This document shows positions 1-10,433 of a stretch of 64,000 nucleotides of DNA, in pieces; the first letter of the stretch is position 1; the number at the start of each line of letters is the position of its first letter. The DNA lies in contig NC_090180.1 in NCBI RefSeq assembly GCF_024679245.1, forward strand, positions 13,488,007 to 13,552,006, written 5' to 3'. Source of the stretch: Pseudorasbora parva (taxonomy: Eukaryota > Chordata > Actinopteri > Cypriniformes > Gobionidae). Under the pieces are notes generated by a model. It saw only the letters and a list, made by a program, of their open reading frames with translations. It ran no database searches and had not been told where the DNA came from. Position numbers and translations under genes: made by a program.

Positions 1-713
1 CAGATATGAAATATGGATTTGTCTTTCATTTAATTATGTTTTATTTCTTTTACATTTCCTTTTACTGAAACACTAAAGACTCAAGATGAATATTGCCTGT
101 ACTATTGTGTGTCCCTCTCACTAAATGAAAGCACATGTTATCAGTATGTTTTGGTAAGAACTAGTTAGAACTGCAGCTTAATCAGCTCCAACCTTGGAGA
201 GACTGTGTATCTGTGTATGTGCGCAATATTCTATGTTACAGATCAGAATGGTGTCAATGGGCACCCTAAGAGATGGGTGGACTTGTTGTTCTGGGCAAGC
301 TGGCGCCTGCTCCAGATCTGGAAGGTCACTACGGGCCTGATTCTGGGGTGAAAGCATCAACAAGTGACACGTCAGTGGAAACGTGCATCAGATTAACTGA
401 CTCGAGTGGAAATTTACCATGACTGCGCATTGTCTCTGAGCCAATCAGAACCATCCACATCGCAGTAATGACGTGGATAAGACCTTGAAAACGGTATAAC
501 TGTTGGGACAATTGTATGTACGATAGGGCGAGGCAACGAGACGGTGAGAGAGGGAGCGCGGCCTACGAACTCCTTGTGAGACTTGAAGCTGGCTTCTGCT
601 TTTGAAACTGCAAACTATTCTTAAGTAAATTTTTCTTTTATTTAATTGCAATCCTGACTCTGTCTTCATTTCTTCACTACTGGTCCTGGGTCATAAGCTG
701 TTAACCCCTAACA
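1..713. mobile_element. 5' LTR of an LTR retroelement, cut by the window edge
   Basis: Almost identical to 6596-7306, which is the 3' part of the downstream LTR. By eye there are seven substitutions and one 2-nt indel. The LTR ends ...CCTAACA at 713, the same end as the second copy at 7306. By comparison with the second copy, about 414 bp of this LTR lie left of the window. A TATA-like stretch follows the AAAACGG near 490. It has no coding content of its own. Orientation is taken as left to right from the primer-binding site, nucleocapsid remnant and polypurine tract order. Confidence 0.9.
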
Positions 714-717
714 GTTT

Positions 718-735
718 TGGTGGAGGATGCGCGGG
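718..735 (+). promoter_or_regulatory. Candidate tRNA primer-binding site
   Basis: TGGTGGAGGATGCGCGGG starts four bases after the LTR end. It begins with the TGG expected to pair with a tRNA 3' CCA. The position is where a minus-strand primer-binding site should be. I cannot name the tRNA. Confidence 0.5.
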
Positions 736-1931
736 CAATCATTCCTTGGTGACACCCCTGGCAAAACAACAAATAAGGTAGTAGAAAGCTTTAATTATTT
801 GGTTAGGGTTGTCTGAATGGAAGAGATTGGAGAAGGAGAGCAGTGTGCTTCGCTTCATTCCACTGGTGAAGAGTGAGGCATAATTATACTAAAGGGTAAT
901 AGTATAAGAAGTCGCTGAGAGCATCGTGACGTGCTGAAGGCATAGGTAAAAACGGTAGCAGACAGTGCAAAGAAGCGGACTCAATAAAGGGGAGGCCCTG
1001 CGGGGCAGAGGTAACGTCCTCTACAGGAGCCGTCTTGGATCAACTGGTAAGGTCCAGGAGACATTGTGAACCTGCTCCATCTCTTCCATCTCAGACAGGG
1101 GTACCCCGAACTTAGAGTTTAGAACTTAGAGAATCAGGCAGTCAGGGAATAAAATATTAGTTATTAGTTAAACAAAATAAAAATAGATTCAGGAGTTGTT
1201 TGCCAGGGATGCATCTGGAACGATCCCGAGGAAAATAAATATTGTGGCCCAAATTGGCACGGACCAGTATGTGTGACGTTTTCGTACAAGTGTCCTTTGC
1301 AGTTTCATAACGCAGAAGCCACAGCTGTGTTGTGTAAAGATCGCCACCTCCATCTCTTGCTGTTTCGGTGAGTCTGAACTTTGACTAATATATGGCTGAT
1401 AAATTGTGAGATGATCAGTAACTTGATCAGTCTTGATAATATATATTGAAAAGAAAGAGAGCAAATGCTGTAACTAGCTTTGCTCTGAAGCCCTCACTTA
1501 AAAGAAATTTGCAGAACATATTTATAAAAAATAAATAAAACATGGCAGCAAGGTTTTAATTCAGACTGAAAAGTTAAATAGCAACTTGACTGGCTACAAA
1601 CAAAGAGTGCTTATTAATGAATTTGTAAAATGGGTGGGGGTTTTAAACCCTGAAAGAAAAATCCCAGGAGATTACTGAGGGATGGTATATTCTAATTGCC
1701 AAATGTAATAAATTGTCTGAAATTACTGGAATTGAGGTGTAGTCTGAAAAAAGGGCTTGAGATTGTTTTTGAAAAAGCGAAAACACCAAGATGTGTGAGC
1801 AGCCAGTCTTATCTGCCCCCTCCCCTCTCGCGCGCTCTTCTCTTCTCTGACTGTCCGAGCGAATGCCGCTTTAGGCACCGCCTTACAGACTGGGAACTAG
1901 ACTGAAACATGCCAGTTGCTAAATGACAGAG

Positions 1932-2033
1932 AGTTTTAATTGTGGTCAGCAGGGCCATTTTGTATGTAACTGTAACTTCCCACCCATAAGGTGTAGAAAT
2001 GGTGGCAAATCAGCCCATCAGATTCAATTTTGT
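1932..2033 (+). pseudogene. Gag nucleocapsid remnant with two broken zinc knuckles
   Basis: One continuous frame holds two CCHC-type knuckle spacings (C-x2-C-x4-H-x4-C) separated by a short Pro-containing linker. Each knuckle has lost one cysteine: the first Cys of knuckle one is Ser, and the second Cys of knuckle two is Gly. A stop follows soon after. Spacing and order match a retroviral or LTR-retrotransposon nucleocapsid, which packages element RNA. With one ligand missing from each finger, neither is expected to bind zinc normally. Confidence 0.6.
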
Positions 2034-5000
2034 AGATGAAACAAAGTAAGAAAGTAACAAAGTGAAATATGAATATAAGGTCTTAAGTAATTATTTTTGA
2101 AGGAAAGATCTATGAAAATTAATTACAATTTTGAGGTAAAATTAAAGACATTGACTGAAAAACGTGAGGCAAGAAAATTTATAAATAGTAACAGAAGTTT
2201 AAAAGACAAATTTATGAAAAAGGTGGTTCCTGTTACTCTAACTCTTGAAAAATTCTAATAATGTTAATTTGCCTCAATGTTGGTAAAAACAGTTTTTATA
2301 AGATAAATTGGTGTTAATATGTTAAAAACCCTAGATGCTGAGGTTTTGGTTTCAAAAGATAAGCTGGTGCAGAGCTGTAATAAAACAATTCGCTTATCTG
2401 AATCTGGCCCCCACCGTTTCTGGTGCTATGGCCAAACTTGCTACAGTAACAGAGACCTAATCTGAGAAACGTAAAGTTTCTAAATTAATTGTATGGGAAA
2501 AAGACAAATATAAAATTAATTAATTGAAAATGTGATCTCTGTCTAAGGATAGAGTTTTAAAAGGAAATGTTTGATGTCTTATTTGAAAACAATTTTAATT
2601 TCTAGCCAGATCTTATGCTGAGCTAGTGTGAGTAGTATAAAGTTTATGAAAACACAGTGAACCATCCTGAATAACTCAGACTCTCTCTCTCATTCAAAAC
2701 CAGCTCTATGCTGTTATCTGAGCCTGTGTCTTAGGTGATAAGAGATTTATAGTAAAAGCACAGTGCACCAGTTGAAAATCATAGAGACAGTGATTTGTTA
2801 AAAAGAGTGAAAGAGTGCCATTAGGAGGGCAATAATAAAGGTATAAGATGTTTTCAAATACAGAATTTTAATGAACTGAAATTTTTAAATAAATTATTCC
2901 ATGACCAGTGACATCTTTGTCTAATCTTAGCCGCCACCATGCACAGGACCAATGGATCAGGTCAAAGTCAACATGCAGGACATTAAATTGAATGGACAGT
3001 TGTTATGGCTAAATTCACTGAGTATAATCTACGCACTAATATGTTGCGGTTTGAAGGATGTAAAATGGTATCAGTGATTAAATAGTGTTATGATTAACCT
3101 GTCTCCATGTTTTACCTATAGTAAGCAGACTAAATGGCTCTGGTGACTCTTGAATGCACTTTCCCCAAGGCTCCAGAAAAACATTTGATCCATTTTAAGG
3201 ATCAAAGATCTCAAGCGATGACCAATGTGAATGAGGGTGATTCGCCGAAGACGGGTAAGATCCTCTTTTGGCCAGCGGGGGACGACCTAAGACATGGGGG
3301 TCACCGCCATTGGGCACTTCCAAGAAGGGAGGTGTTTTATGTGAGGTGTGTATGAGAGTTGAACCGATGTCTGTGAGGCCAGCAGCATCAGTAAGGGGGG
3401 ACGCTGTGGTTGTAGGGGCCGAGAGTCCAGACAAGACACAGCATGGCCTGCCCTAATAATGGCTCCTCCATACCGCTCACTCAAATACCGCATTGTTTGT
3501 GAATGCCAGGGAAGACCCTGAGTGAAAGTTATGATGGGTAAAGGTCATTCAAGAGCCAGCTGAGACCATGAGGTGATTGTCAATAACTTTTGTGGAGACC
3601 AGAAAAAAAAAGAAAAAAAGAAAAGAAAAAAAAAGTATTAATTGAATCATTAAAACTGTGATATTGAACTAATATTTCCATATCATGAGTTTAATCCCGC
3701 AGGTCATTAGATATGGCAGAGGAGAATTTGAAGGCATGGTGGTGTCTAAAAATAAGGACAGCTGTTGAAGTTTAAACAGGAGGTCTGGATAACAAAAGGT
3801 ATTTAACTAAAGTAACTTGAAGAAAAAAAAATTCATAGCATAACTTATTTTGAGATGATTTTATAGCTCTAATTTGAAAGTTAAACATTTACATTTCTAA
3901 ACTTTGTAAAGGTTAAAGGTTAATGAATTTAATATAAGAGACTATCCGTGTAAGAGAGAAAGAGAGACTGCTTGAGAAGGAGGAATGGTGCTCTGTCTGT
4001 TATCGTCGTGCTAAAGCTGAAACAAAACAAAAGCAATGATATCAGAGCCAAAACAACCCAGCTGACTTCTCTAAAAATGAAGGAATAATGAACAGACATG
4101 ATTTGAAATTGGTTAAGAAACCATGTAAGAACTGAGTTTAAATATTTTTTAGTTAAACACTAAAAGCAAATTTTGAGAATGAGCAATTCAAAATTAAATG
4201 TTTAATGTTTGTGTTTGTTGATGACTGCACTTTATGTTTTGTATGTGTTGGTTTGTGAAACTGTTCTGTCCTGATAGTGTGTGTGAGGTCATTAACCTCT
4301 GGAATGAGTGTTTATCATTACAGAAGGGTTAAGGCAAACGACAACCTTTAAAGGAACTGCTAATTCTGAAGGAATCTGGAAAAGTTGATCCAGAACATGG
4401 GACGAGCTTTAAGTGGACTGGTATCCAGCTCTGTCCGTTACTGGTAATTATGACTAATTTTGTCATTTATGATGCTGATTTGAATTAATCTCTGGATTAG
4501 TTGAAGTGGAATTATAAAGTTAAAGATTGCCGTTTCTTAATGGGTTAAACACCCATCTCTAAATTTATCTGAGGGTTTAAATTGAAATAATGTCAATTGA
4601 TTAGAAATGGTAAACATAAATGTTAGAAACTTGACGGCAGAGACAAAGTGACAAATTGGCTGAAGTCACTATCTAAATCATCCAGAGAATCCCTCATATT
4701 TCTGAAGGCAGAAGGGCGACCAAAAAGATCACTTCTAAAAGAAAAAATTTTGATTTTTATTTTTCATCCCTTAAATGGATGCAGGACATTAGATGTCTAG
4801 TAATAATGTTAAAGGAGCATGTGACTAAGTTTTTCTGTGTGACTGGGATTGAGAGATAATGTAAAATTATATTTTGGTTTCTGTAGAGCAGTAGAGATAA
4901 GACTGAAACAATAATGATCACATGGTGCATCAGCAGACTGACTATTTTTGATAAAGAAGTTAAATCAAGAGAGAAATAGCCCTAAAAATTAATGTTGTGA

Positions 5001-6166
5001 AAATAAAACTTCTGACAGAATTTATTTTACCTGAAGTCAAATTAAATACATTGAATGATTTTCAAAATACAGATTGTTTTAGAACAGTTTTAAATAAATT
5101 GATGATGACAGTACAAATTTGAATACTTTATAAAGTAATATGGGAGATTATGAAAATTTGTAAGTTCTTGGTAAAATTATAACAATTTTGGTGTAAGTGG
5201 CAAAGGAAGGCTAGTGAGGATTTGATGAGAAGTATCACTGCCAGATGACATAAATCAACAGGGTTAAGATTTTGGTCATTTGGAGCTTACGCCTAAAGAG
5301 TTTTAATGGACAAGACATTGAAAGAAAAATGTTACTTTAAAGGAAACCCTAATGAATGGATTTTGAATGGTTTACTAAATAACATGGGTTTGAAAAGTTA
5401 TTTTGAAAAATAATTGGTATTGAGTATGATTAAGCACAATGTCACAAGATAAAGATGTGAACAAGCTGGTTGAATGTAATACAAATGGATAATTACGTCA
5501 TTTTGATGAAGTTTTCAACATTAACAATTTTATGGTTATGTTCATTTAAGTTAAAAATGATGTGGGCTATCATGAGTGAAAACTGGATTTGATGGAAAAA
5601 GCAAGTGTAACAAAAAGATTTGAGTATGTGGAAATCTATGTGGAAAAGAAAATGGAGTTATGAAAATAACAAGAAAATAATTGATAACAAGAAAATAATT
5701 GATAACAAGAAGGTTCTTGAGTAAAATCAGCGAAAAGCGAATGAAATGGATGTTATGAACATGTTTGAGAAAGAAATGAATAGGATGTGTAATTAAGATG
5801 GTACATGTATGTAGACTGTAAACTGAAGGATGTTTTATGCAGAGACTAAATGTAATTGGATGGATTATTATGCCTATTTATTTTGTTTATTTTTATTTCA
5901 GACCACTGTTGTTTTTGAAGATGAAGAAGGTCTGTGTTTAAAAGAAGTGTATTTAAAATCCCTCTTTTTAGATAAGATATCTTGGTATTTATAATGGGGT
6001 GGTATTTAACATGGGGTGCTAATGTAGTATGTCCTCTTGAGGATGAATATGTGCTTATTGTAATCAATCAAGCCATTGATAAAACCAAATTAGATAAGAT
6101 TAATAATGGTTGAAGTTAAATCCCTGAGGGGAAAAGAGATTTTCTTTTTTTCAAAGATTATAAACT

Positions 6167-6179
6167 AAAAAGGGGAGGG
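6167..6179 (+). promoter_or_regulatory. Polypurine tract of the LTR element
   Basis: AAAAAGGGGAGGG lies two bases before the TG that starts the downstream LTR. This is the expected site of plus-strand priming. Confidence 0.7.
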
Positions 6180-6181
6180 CA

Positions 6182-7306
6182 TGGAACATTATGAAGCGGT
6201 CTAAATTGGTAGACCAACTTTAGGGGGTCATTGGGACCCCAAAATTGGCCTTTAGGAGGGAGTGAAGGGGGGGGATTCTGAAATCCACTGCCGCTTCAAT
6301 ATACCTGTATATATTCATATCCTAATTAACTTCATAATCAAAACCTTAATTAATATTTATCTTCCTATATTACCTATATTATTATAATGATTCTTTCCAG
6401 TTATGATTTTGCTTTGTTTCTTGTTTTCTAAAGTGTGCATTTGGTCTCTGAGGAGTGACTGAGGGTCTGGCCTAGAGTTGTGTGATATGTCACTAAACAC
6501 TGGCAACAAGGTCGTGTGTTTGGATTTTGGAGGTATCACACACCCCTAACATGTCAGGAGTGCAGTAACAGGGTTTGCTCACTTAGCCTGGCTTCCAGAT
6601 ATGAGATATGGATTTGTCTTTCATTTAATTGTTTTATTTCTTTTATATTTCCTTTTACTGAAACACTAAAGACTCAAGATGAATATTGCCTGTACTATTG
6701 TGTGTCCCTCTCACTAAATGAAAGCACATGTTATCAGTATGTTTTGGTAAGAACTGGTTAGAACTGGAGCTTAATCAGCTCCAACCTTGGAGAGACTGTG
6801 TATCTGTGTATGTGCGCAATATTCTATGTTAGAGATCAGAATGGTGTCAATGGGCACCCTAAGAGATGGGTGGACTTGTTGTTCTGGGCAAGCTGGCGCC
6901 TGCTCCAGATCTGGAAGGTCACTACGGGCCTGATTCTGGGGTGAAAGCATCAACAAGTGACACGTCAGTGGAAACGTGCATCAGATTAACTGACTCGAGT
7001 GGAAATTTACCATGACTGTGCATTGTCTCTGAGCCAATCAGAACCATCCACATCGCAGTAATGACGTGGATAAGACCTTGAAAACGGTATAACTGTTGGG
7101 ACAATTGTATGTACGATAGGGCGAGGCAACGAGACGGTGAGAGAGGGAGCGCGGCCTACGAACTCCTTGTGAGACTTGAAGCTGGCTTCTGCTTTTGAAA
7201 CTGCAGACTATTCTTAAGTAAATTTTTCTTTTATTTAATTGCAATCCTGACTCTGTCTTCATTTCTTCACTACTGGTCCTGGGTCATAAGCTGTTAACCC
7301 CTAACA
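6182..7306. mobile_element. 3' LTR, complete
   Basis: Starts TGGAACATT directly after the polypurine tract and ends CCTAACA, giving TG...CA ends and a length of about 1125 bp. Its last 711 bp repeat window positions 1-713 at about 99% identity. The target duplication cannot be checked because the left end is outside the window. A short unique stretch (7307-7439) follows before the next element. Confidence 0.9.
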
Positions 7307-7447
7307 CCCCTTACTATCAATATTTTGACATTTGGGCTCTCACACGTGCTAGATTCGTCTCAATCGGACTAGCGGTTTCGAAGATATCAGCTAATTTTTT
7401 TAAGCGCTAAATAATTTTTTTTAGCCATCACCACGATACCCTGAAGT

Positions 7448-8262
7448 TAGGGATGCACCGAATGTTCGGCAACCGAAATTATTCGGCTGAAAATAGCCAA
7501 AAAAAGCACTTTCGGTATTCGGCCGAATAAGTAAAAAGGCCGAATAATTTTTGCCGAACAATGACGTTTTTAATGACGTGATCAAATAGTAACACGCGTA
7601 GAGTGAGAGGCGCGCGCTTTATGCAGGTAACATGTCAGCAGTGTGGAAGCACTGTTTAGTGCTGCATCTCATGTCATCGGTGAGAAAAGGAAACGACTTT
7701 CATGTGAGAAAGCAGAGAATACTTTTCATAAAGAAGAACCTGCCACTTTTCCTGAAGAAGTAGGCTAAGTAGGCTTATGTCTAGGACAGTTATTTATTTG
7801 TTGTAGGTTCATCCACGTTTTTTGCACTATTCAATGCACATTTGTTGTTGTAGACATACAGAGTTACATTCTTTCAGCAGTCAGTTATAGGCCTAACATA
7901 GGCTATTCAAGAAGGGGGGCTTCAAAGATGGCCAAATAAAAATATATATTTTTATTTTACTAATTATTTATTTTAAGTTATGTTGTGCTTAGTTTGTATA
8001 ATATCTGCTGGAATGTTAAAAAATGTTCAGTGTTAAATAAATATTTTGAAATTGTATTTTTGTTATTTGATTTATTTCTCTGAAAAGCAACACAAAATAG
8101 TAAAAAACACATTTTTACTATTTAATTATTGTAATTGTAAAAAAATTGCCAAATAAATGGAAAAAATGCGAAACACCGCGTTCGGTATTCGGCCTTCGGC
8201 CAAGCATTTCATTATTATTCGGTTTCGGCTTTGGCCAAGAATTTCATTTCGGTGCATCCCTA
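7448..8262. mobile_element. hAT-type non-autonomous DNA transposon
   Basis: Inverted ends TAGGGATGCACCGA and TCGGTGCATCCCTA, flanked on both sides by the perfect 8-bp duplication CCTGAAGT (7440-7447 and 8263-8270). The 8-bp duplication and TAGGG/CCCTA ends are the hAT signature. It is 815 bp long with no transposase frame. The outer parts are rich in TTCGGC repeats that form subterminal inverted motifs, probable transposase-binding sites. Confidence 0.92.
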
Positions 8263-8310
8263 CCTGAAGTAGCCTGAGAAGTATGGGAGTGAATTGATGC
8301 CAAAACCATT

Positions 8311-9070
8311 GAAAATGGACAGACTAAAAAAAAGTCACTAATAGATATTACAACTTGTAAACACAAAACACAATCTACAAATAGATAAAAAAATCCACAA
8401 ACAAAGTCCACATGTAAAACAAGATCTACAAATAGATACAAAGTCCTCAAACAAACTCTTTGTGATCCACAAATATAAAGCATGGTCTACAAAAATATTA
8501 AAAATCCACAAATAAACATTTCCTGATTCACAAATACAAATCAGTAACTTGTACTTGAAAACCAGAATTTGAATGAATGAGTGACTTGTTTGCAGGTGAA
8601 GATCATGTTGTTTGTAGATTATGTCACATTTGTTTTCAGAATTCTGACATTATCGTTTCATTTTTGTGACAAAATAATGGCATTATCATTGAAAATGTAG
8701 AGACTATGAGTCAAAAATGCATATTACAAATTGTAAGCACAAAAGATCTACAAATAAATTAAAAATCGGCAAACAAACGCCTCATGATCCACAAATGTAA
8801 AACAAGATCTACAAATAGATAAGAAATCCACAAACAGACTATTTATGACATACAATGTAAAATGCAATCTAAAAATAGATTTAAAATCTGCAAACTAACT
8901 CTTTATGATTCACAAATAGAAATTAGTGACTTGTACTTGATGACCAGGATGTGAATGAATGCAAAGTGTTTTGTCTGCGCACGGCGGTCATTATTTGTTT
9001 GTAGATTGTGTTGCATTTGTTTACAGAATTTTGGCACAACTGTTTCGCTGTTTTCCCATTAAAAAATCTA
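8311..9070. repeat. Old tandem duplication, two units of about 380 bp
   Basis: The unit beginning GAAAATGGACAGACT at 8311 recurs, diverged, at 8691 (GAAAATGTAGAGACT). Both units contain strings of the sub-motif ATCTACAAATAGAT with AATCCACAAACAAA, followed by a GAATGAATG segment and a TTTGTAGATT...CAGAATT segment in the same order. A weaker trace of the sub-motif continues past 9061. No coding content. Confidence 0.6.
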
Positions 9071-9372
9071 CAAATGCCCTCCTCATAATTTGCAAACAAA
9101 CACAGCCTAACTTGTATTTTCAAAGCACTGTAAAAAGACATTCTTACACATTCTGTGCAAAGCTCAGCATGCAAGCGTTGAGTCTGTGTTTGCAGATCAC
9201 AGGGCATTCACAGATCACTCTTCACACGCCTTACTTACAAGATCTTTTTGGCACTATCTTTCCACAGGGTTGCCATTCGGTTAATCGCACAATCATTCGA
9301 ATATACTCCAGGGTTTCTACTGATACAAAACCATATGCTAATCGTTGATAACCCTTTAAGCACATTTGTAAA

Positions 9373-9567
9373 ACCTCCTTCCACCAACTTCGAAACATCT
9401 CCAAACTCCGTCCCCTTCTAACCCTTCCAGATGCAGAGAAACTTGACCATGCCTTTATCTCCACCAGGCTGGACTACAGCAATGGACTCTACAGTGGCAT
9501 GGCAGAGATATCCAAAAGCTACAATCTTGCAGAACAGCGCTGCCAGATTCCTTATGAGAGTCCGTAA
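9373..9567 (+). pseudogene. LINE reverse-transcriptase C-terminal remnant (L2/CR1-like)
   Basis: The frame reads Phe-His-Leu/Gln-Arg-Asn-Ile...LRPLLTLPDAEKL, then AFISTRLDYSN, then a TAA at 9565. This is the conserved segment after the reverse-transcriptase fingers/palm of fish L2-type LINEs, where RLDYCN is typical. The usual Cys is Ser here and the segment is cut on both sides. It is a dead fragment. Confidence 0.7.
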
Positions 9568-9940
9568 ATATGATCAAATATGATGAAATAAAGTAATTCA
9601 AATCGTTCCTTATTTCAGTGTTTAGTCATTTCATATTTCGCAATGCTTTTAAATAAAAATAAATGTATGCTCAATTCATTGTATTGTATTAAACTGATGC
9701 CACTGTTTTATTTTTGTTTTGCACAAAATACTTTCACACATTTATTAATTGCTTAATCAATGTCTTATTTCATGTTTTGCTTCCATTTCATGTTATAAAT
9801 AAATAGAGTCTGTGCCATACTGACAACACCCACGGTTCGTTTTATAACTCTCTCTCTCGCAAAACTTCAATATGCTCGTGAGTATTTAATTATTCTTCTG
9901 TATGCGGTACATGTGTGCAAGGAGACTTTTATTTTATAGC
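9568..9940. other. AT-rich stretch upstream of the promoter, no gene seen
   Basis: Low-complexity AT-rich sequence between the LINE remnant and the GC-rich promoter region. I see no reading frame, RNA gene or inverted terminal repeat. Confidence 0.5.
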
Positions 9941-10060
9941 TACCCTTGGCGAATGACCCCGGAGCGCTCGGGGTTGATTAACCCGGAAGTACCCACGCGG
10001 CTCACTGAGCACTCCGTCCGGTTCTGCGGGCTCAAGGGGAGAAGCGCCGAGGCACCATGG
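9940..10060 (+). promoter_or_regulatory. eif4g1: Probable eif4g1 promoter / CpG-rich region
   Basis: A local jump in GC and CpG content against an AT-rich background, just upstream of the first exon. It contains CCGGAAGT (9983-9990), a consensus ETS/GABP site common in housekeeping promoters. No clear TATA box is placed. The transcription start is inferred to be around 9950-10030 and is not determined by sequence alone. Confidence 0.5.
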
Positions 10061-10433
10061 CTCTGTTCTAATCGCGTTTATTAAGAGAAGTGTGATCAAC
10101 TTACCGGCAATCCGTCACCATCCGCGCCTTAAACATGGACCTCCAGTCAAGAGGCTTGTCCTGGAGGCATCAACTTTGTCAGTAGCAACATCTGAAAACT
10201 GTATTTATTATCTTTTCCCCCCATACTGTCACTTTTTCTTGCTTTGCACGCTACATGGGATTTAAACCTAAAGTGTCAGCCGCTAGCCAACACTTGTCAT
10301 TTGATTAACCCAAATATCCCTGTGGAAACCAAGACGCCATTTGATAGTAACGAAAAAATAAAACAAAAAAAAACTTTCAAGAAACACGCTGACGAAGTCT
10401 TGCCTCAAGTTTTCCCATTTGTCTGCGGTGCCG
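10000..10433 (+). other. eif4g1: eif4g1 exon 1 (5' UTR, start approximate)
   Basis: The 3' end is set by the strong donor GCCG|GTGAGT at 10433/10434. The exon contains at least three short upstream reading frames: 10057-10071 (MALF, in a strong CACCATGG context), 10135-10185 (16 codons) and 10255-10308 (17 codons). A pyrimidine-rich run lies at about 10208-10242. Assignment to eif4g1 rests on position, the promoter upstream and the lack of any other gene before the first coding exon. The 5' boundary is a guess. Confidence 0.5.
10057..10071 (+). other. Upstream ORF with strong start context
   Basis: ATG GCT CTG TTC TAA in a CACCATGG context, in the putative 5' UTR. If the transcription start is upstream of it, scanning ribosomes would meet it first. 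Two further upstream frames follow at 10135 and 10255. Confidence 0.45.

Larger units (their letters stand above)
714..6181 (+). mobile_element. Internal region of LTR retroelement, decayed or non-autonomous
   Basis: About 5.5 kb between two LTRs, A-rich, with no reading frame longer than about 80 codons on either strand. A nucleocapsid-like remnant at 1932-2033 indicates an ancestral gag gene. A polypurine tract sits just before the downstream LTR. A Phe-Val-Asp-Asp string near 4214-4226 recalls a reverse transcriptase active site, but nothing around it supports that. A poly-purine run at 3601-3635 and a GC-rich patch at 3240-3480 are unexplained. Family (endogenous retrovirus or Gypsy-like) is not determined. 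Confidence 0.75.

Noticed and set aside
3134..3355. 73-codon + strand frame in the LTR element interior
   Set aside because: No domain or motif is recognised and neighbours are frameless. It is likely a chance frame in a GC-richer patch.
4214..4226. Phe-Val-Asp-Asp string as a reverse transcriptase active site
   Set aside because: No other reverse transcriptase motif is found up- or downstream in any frame.
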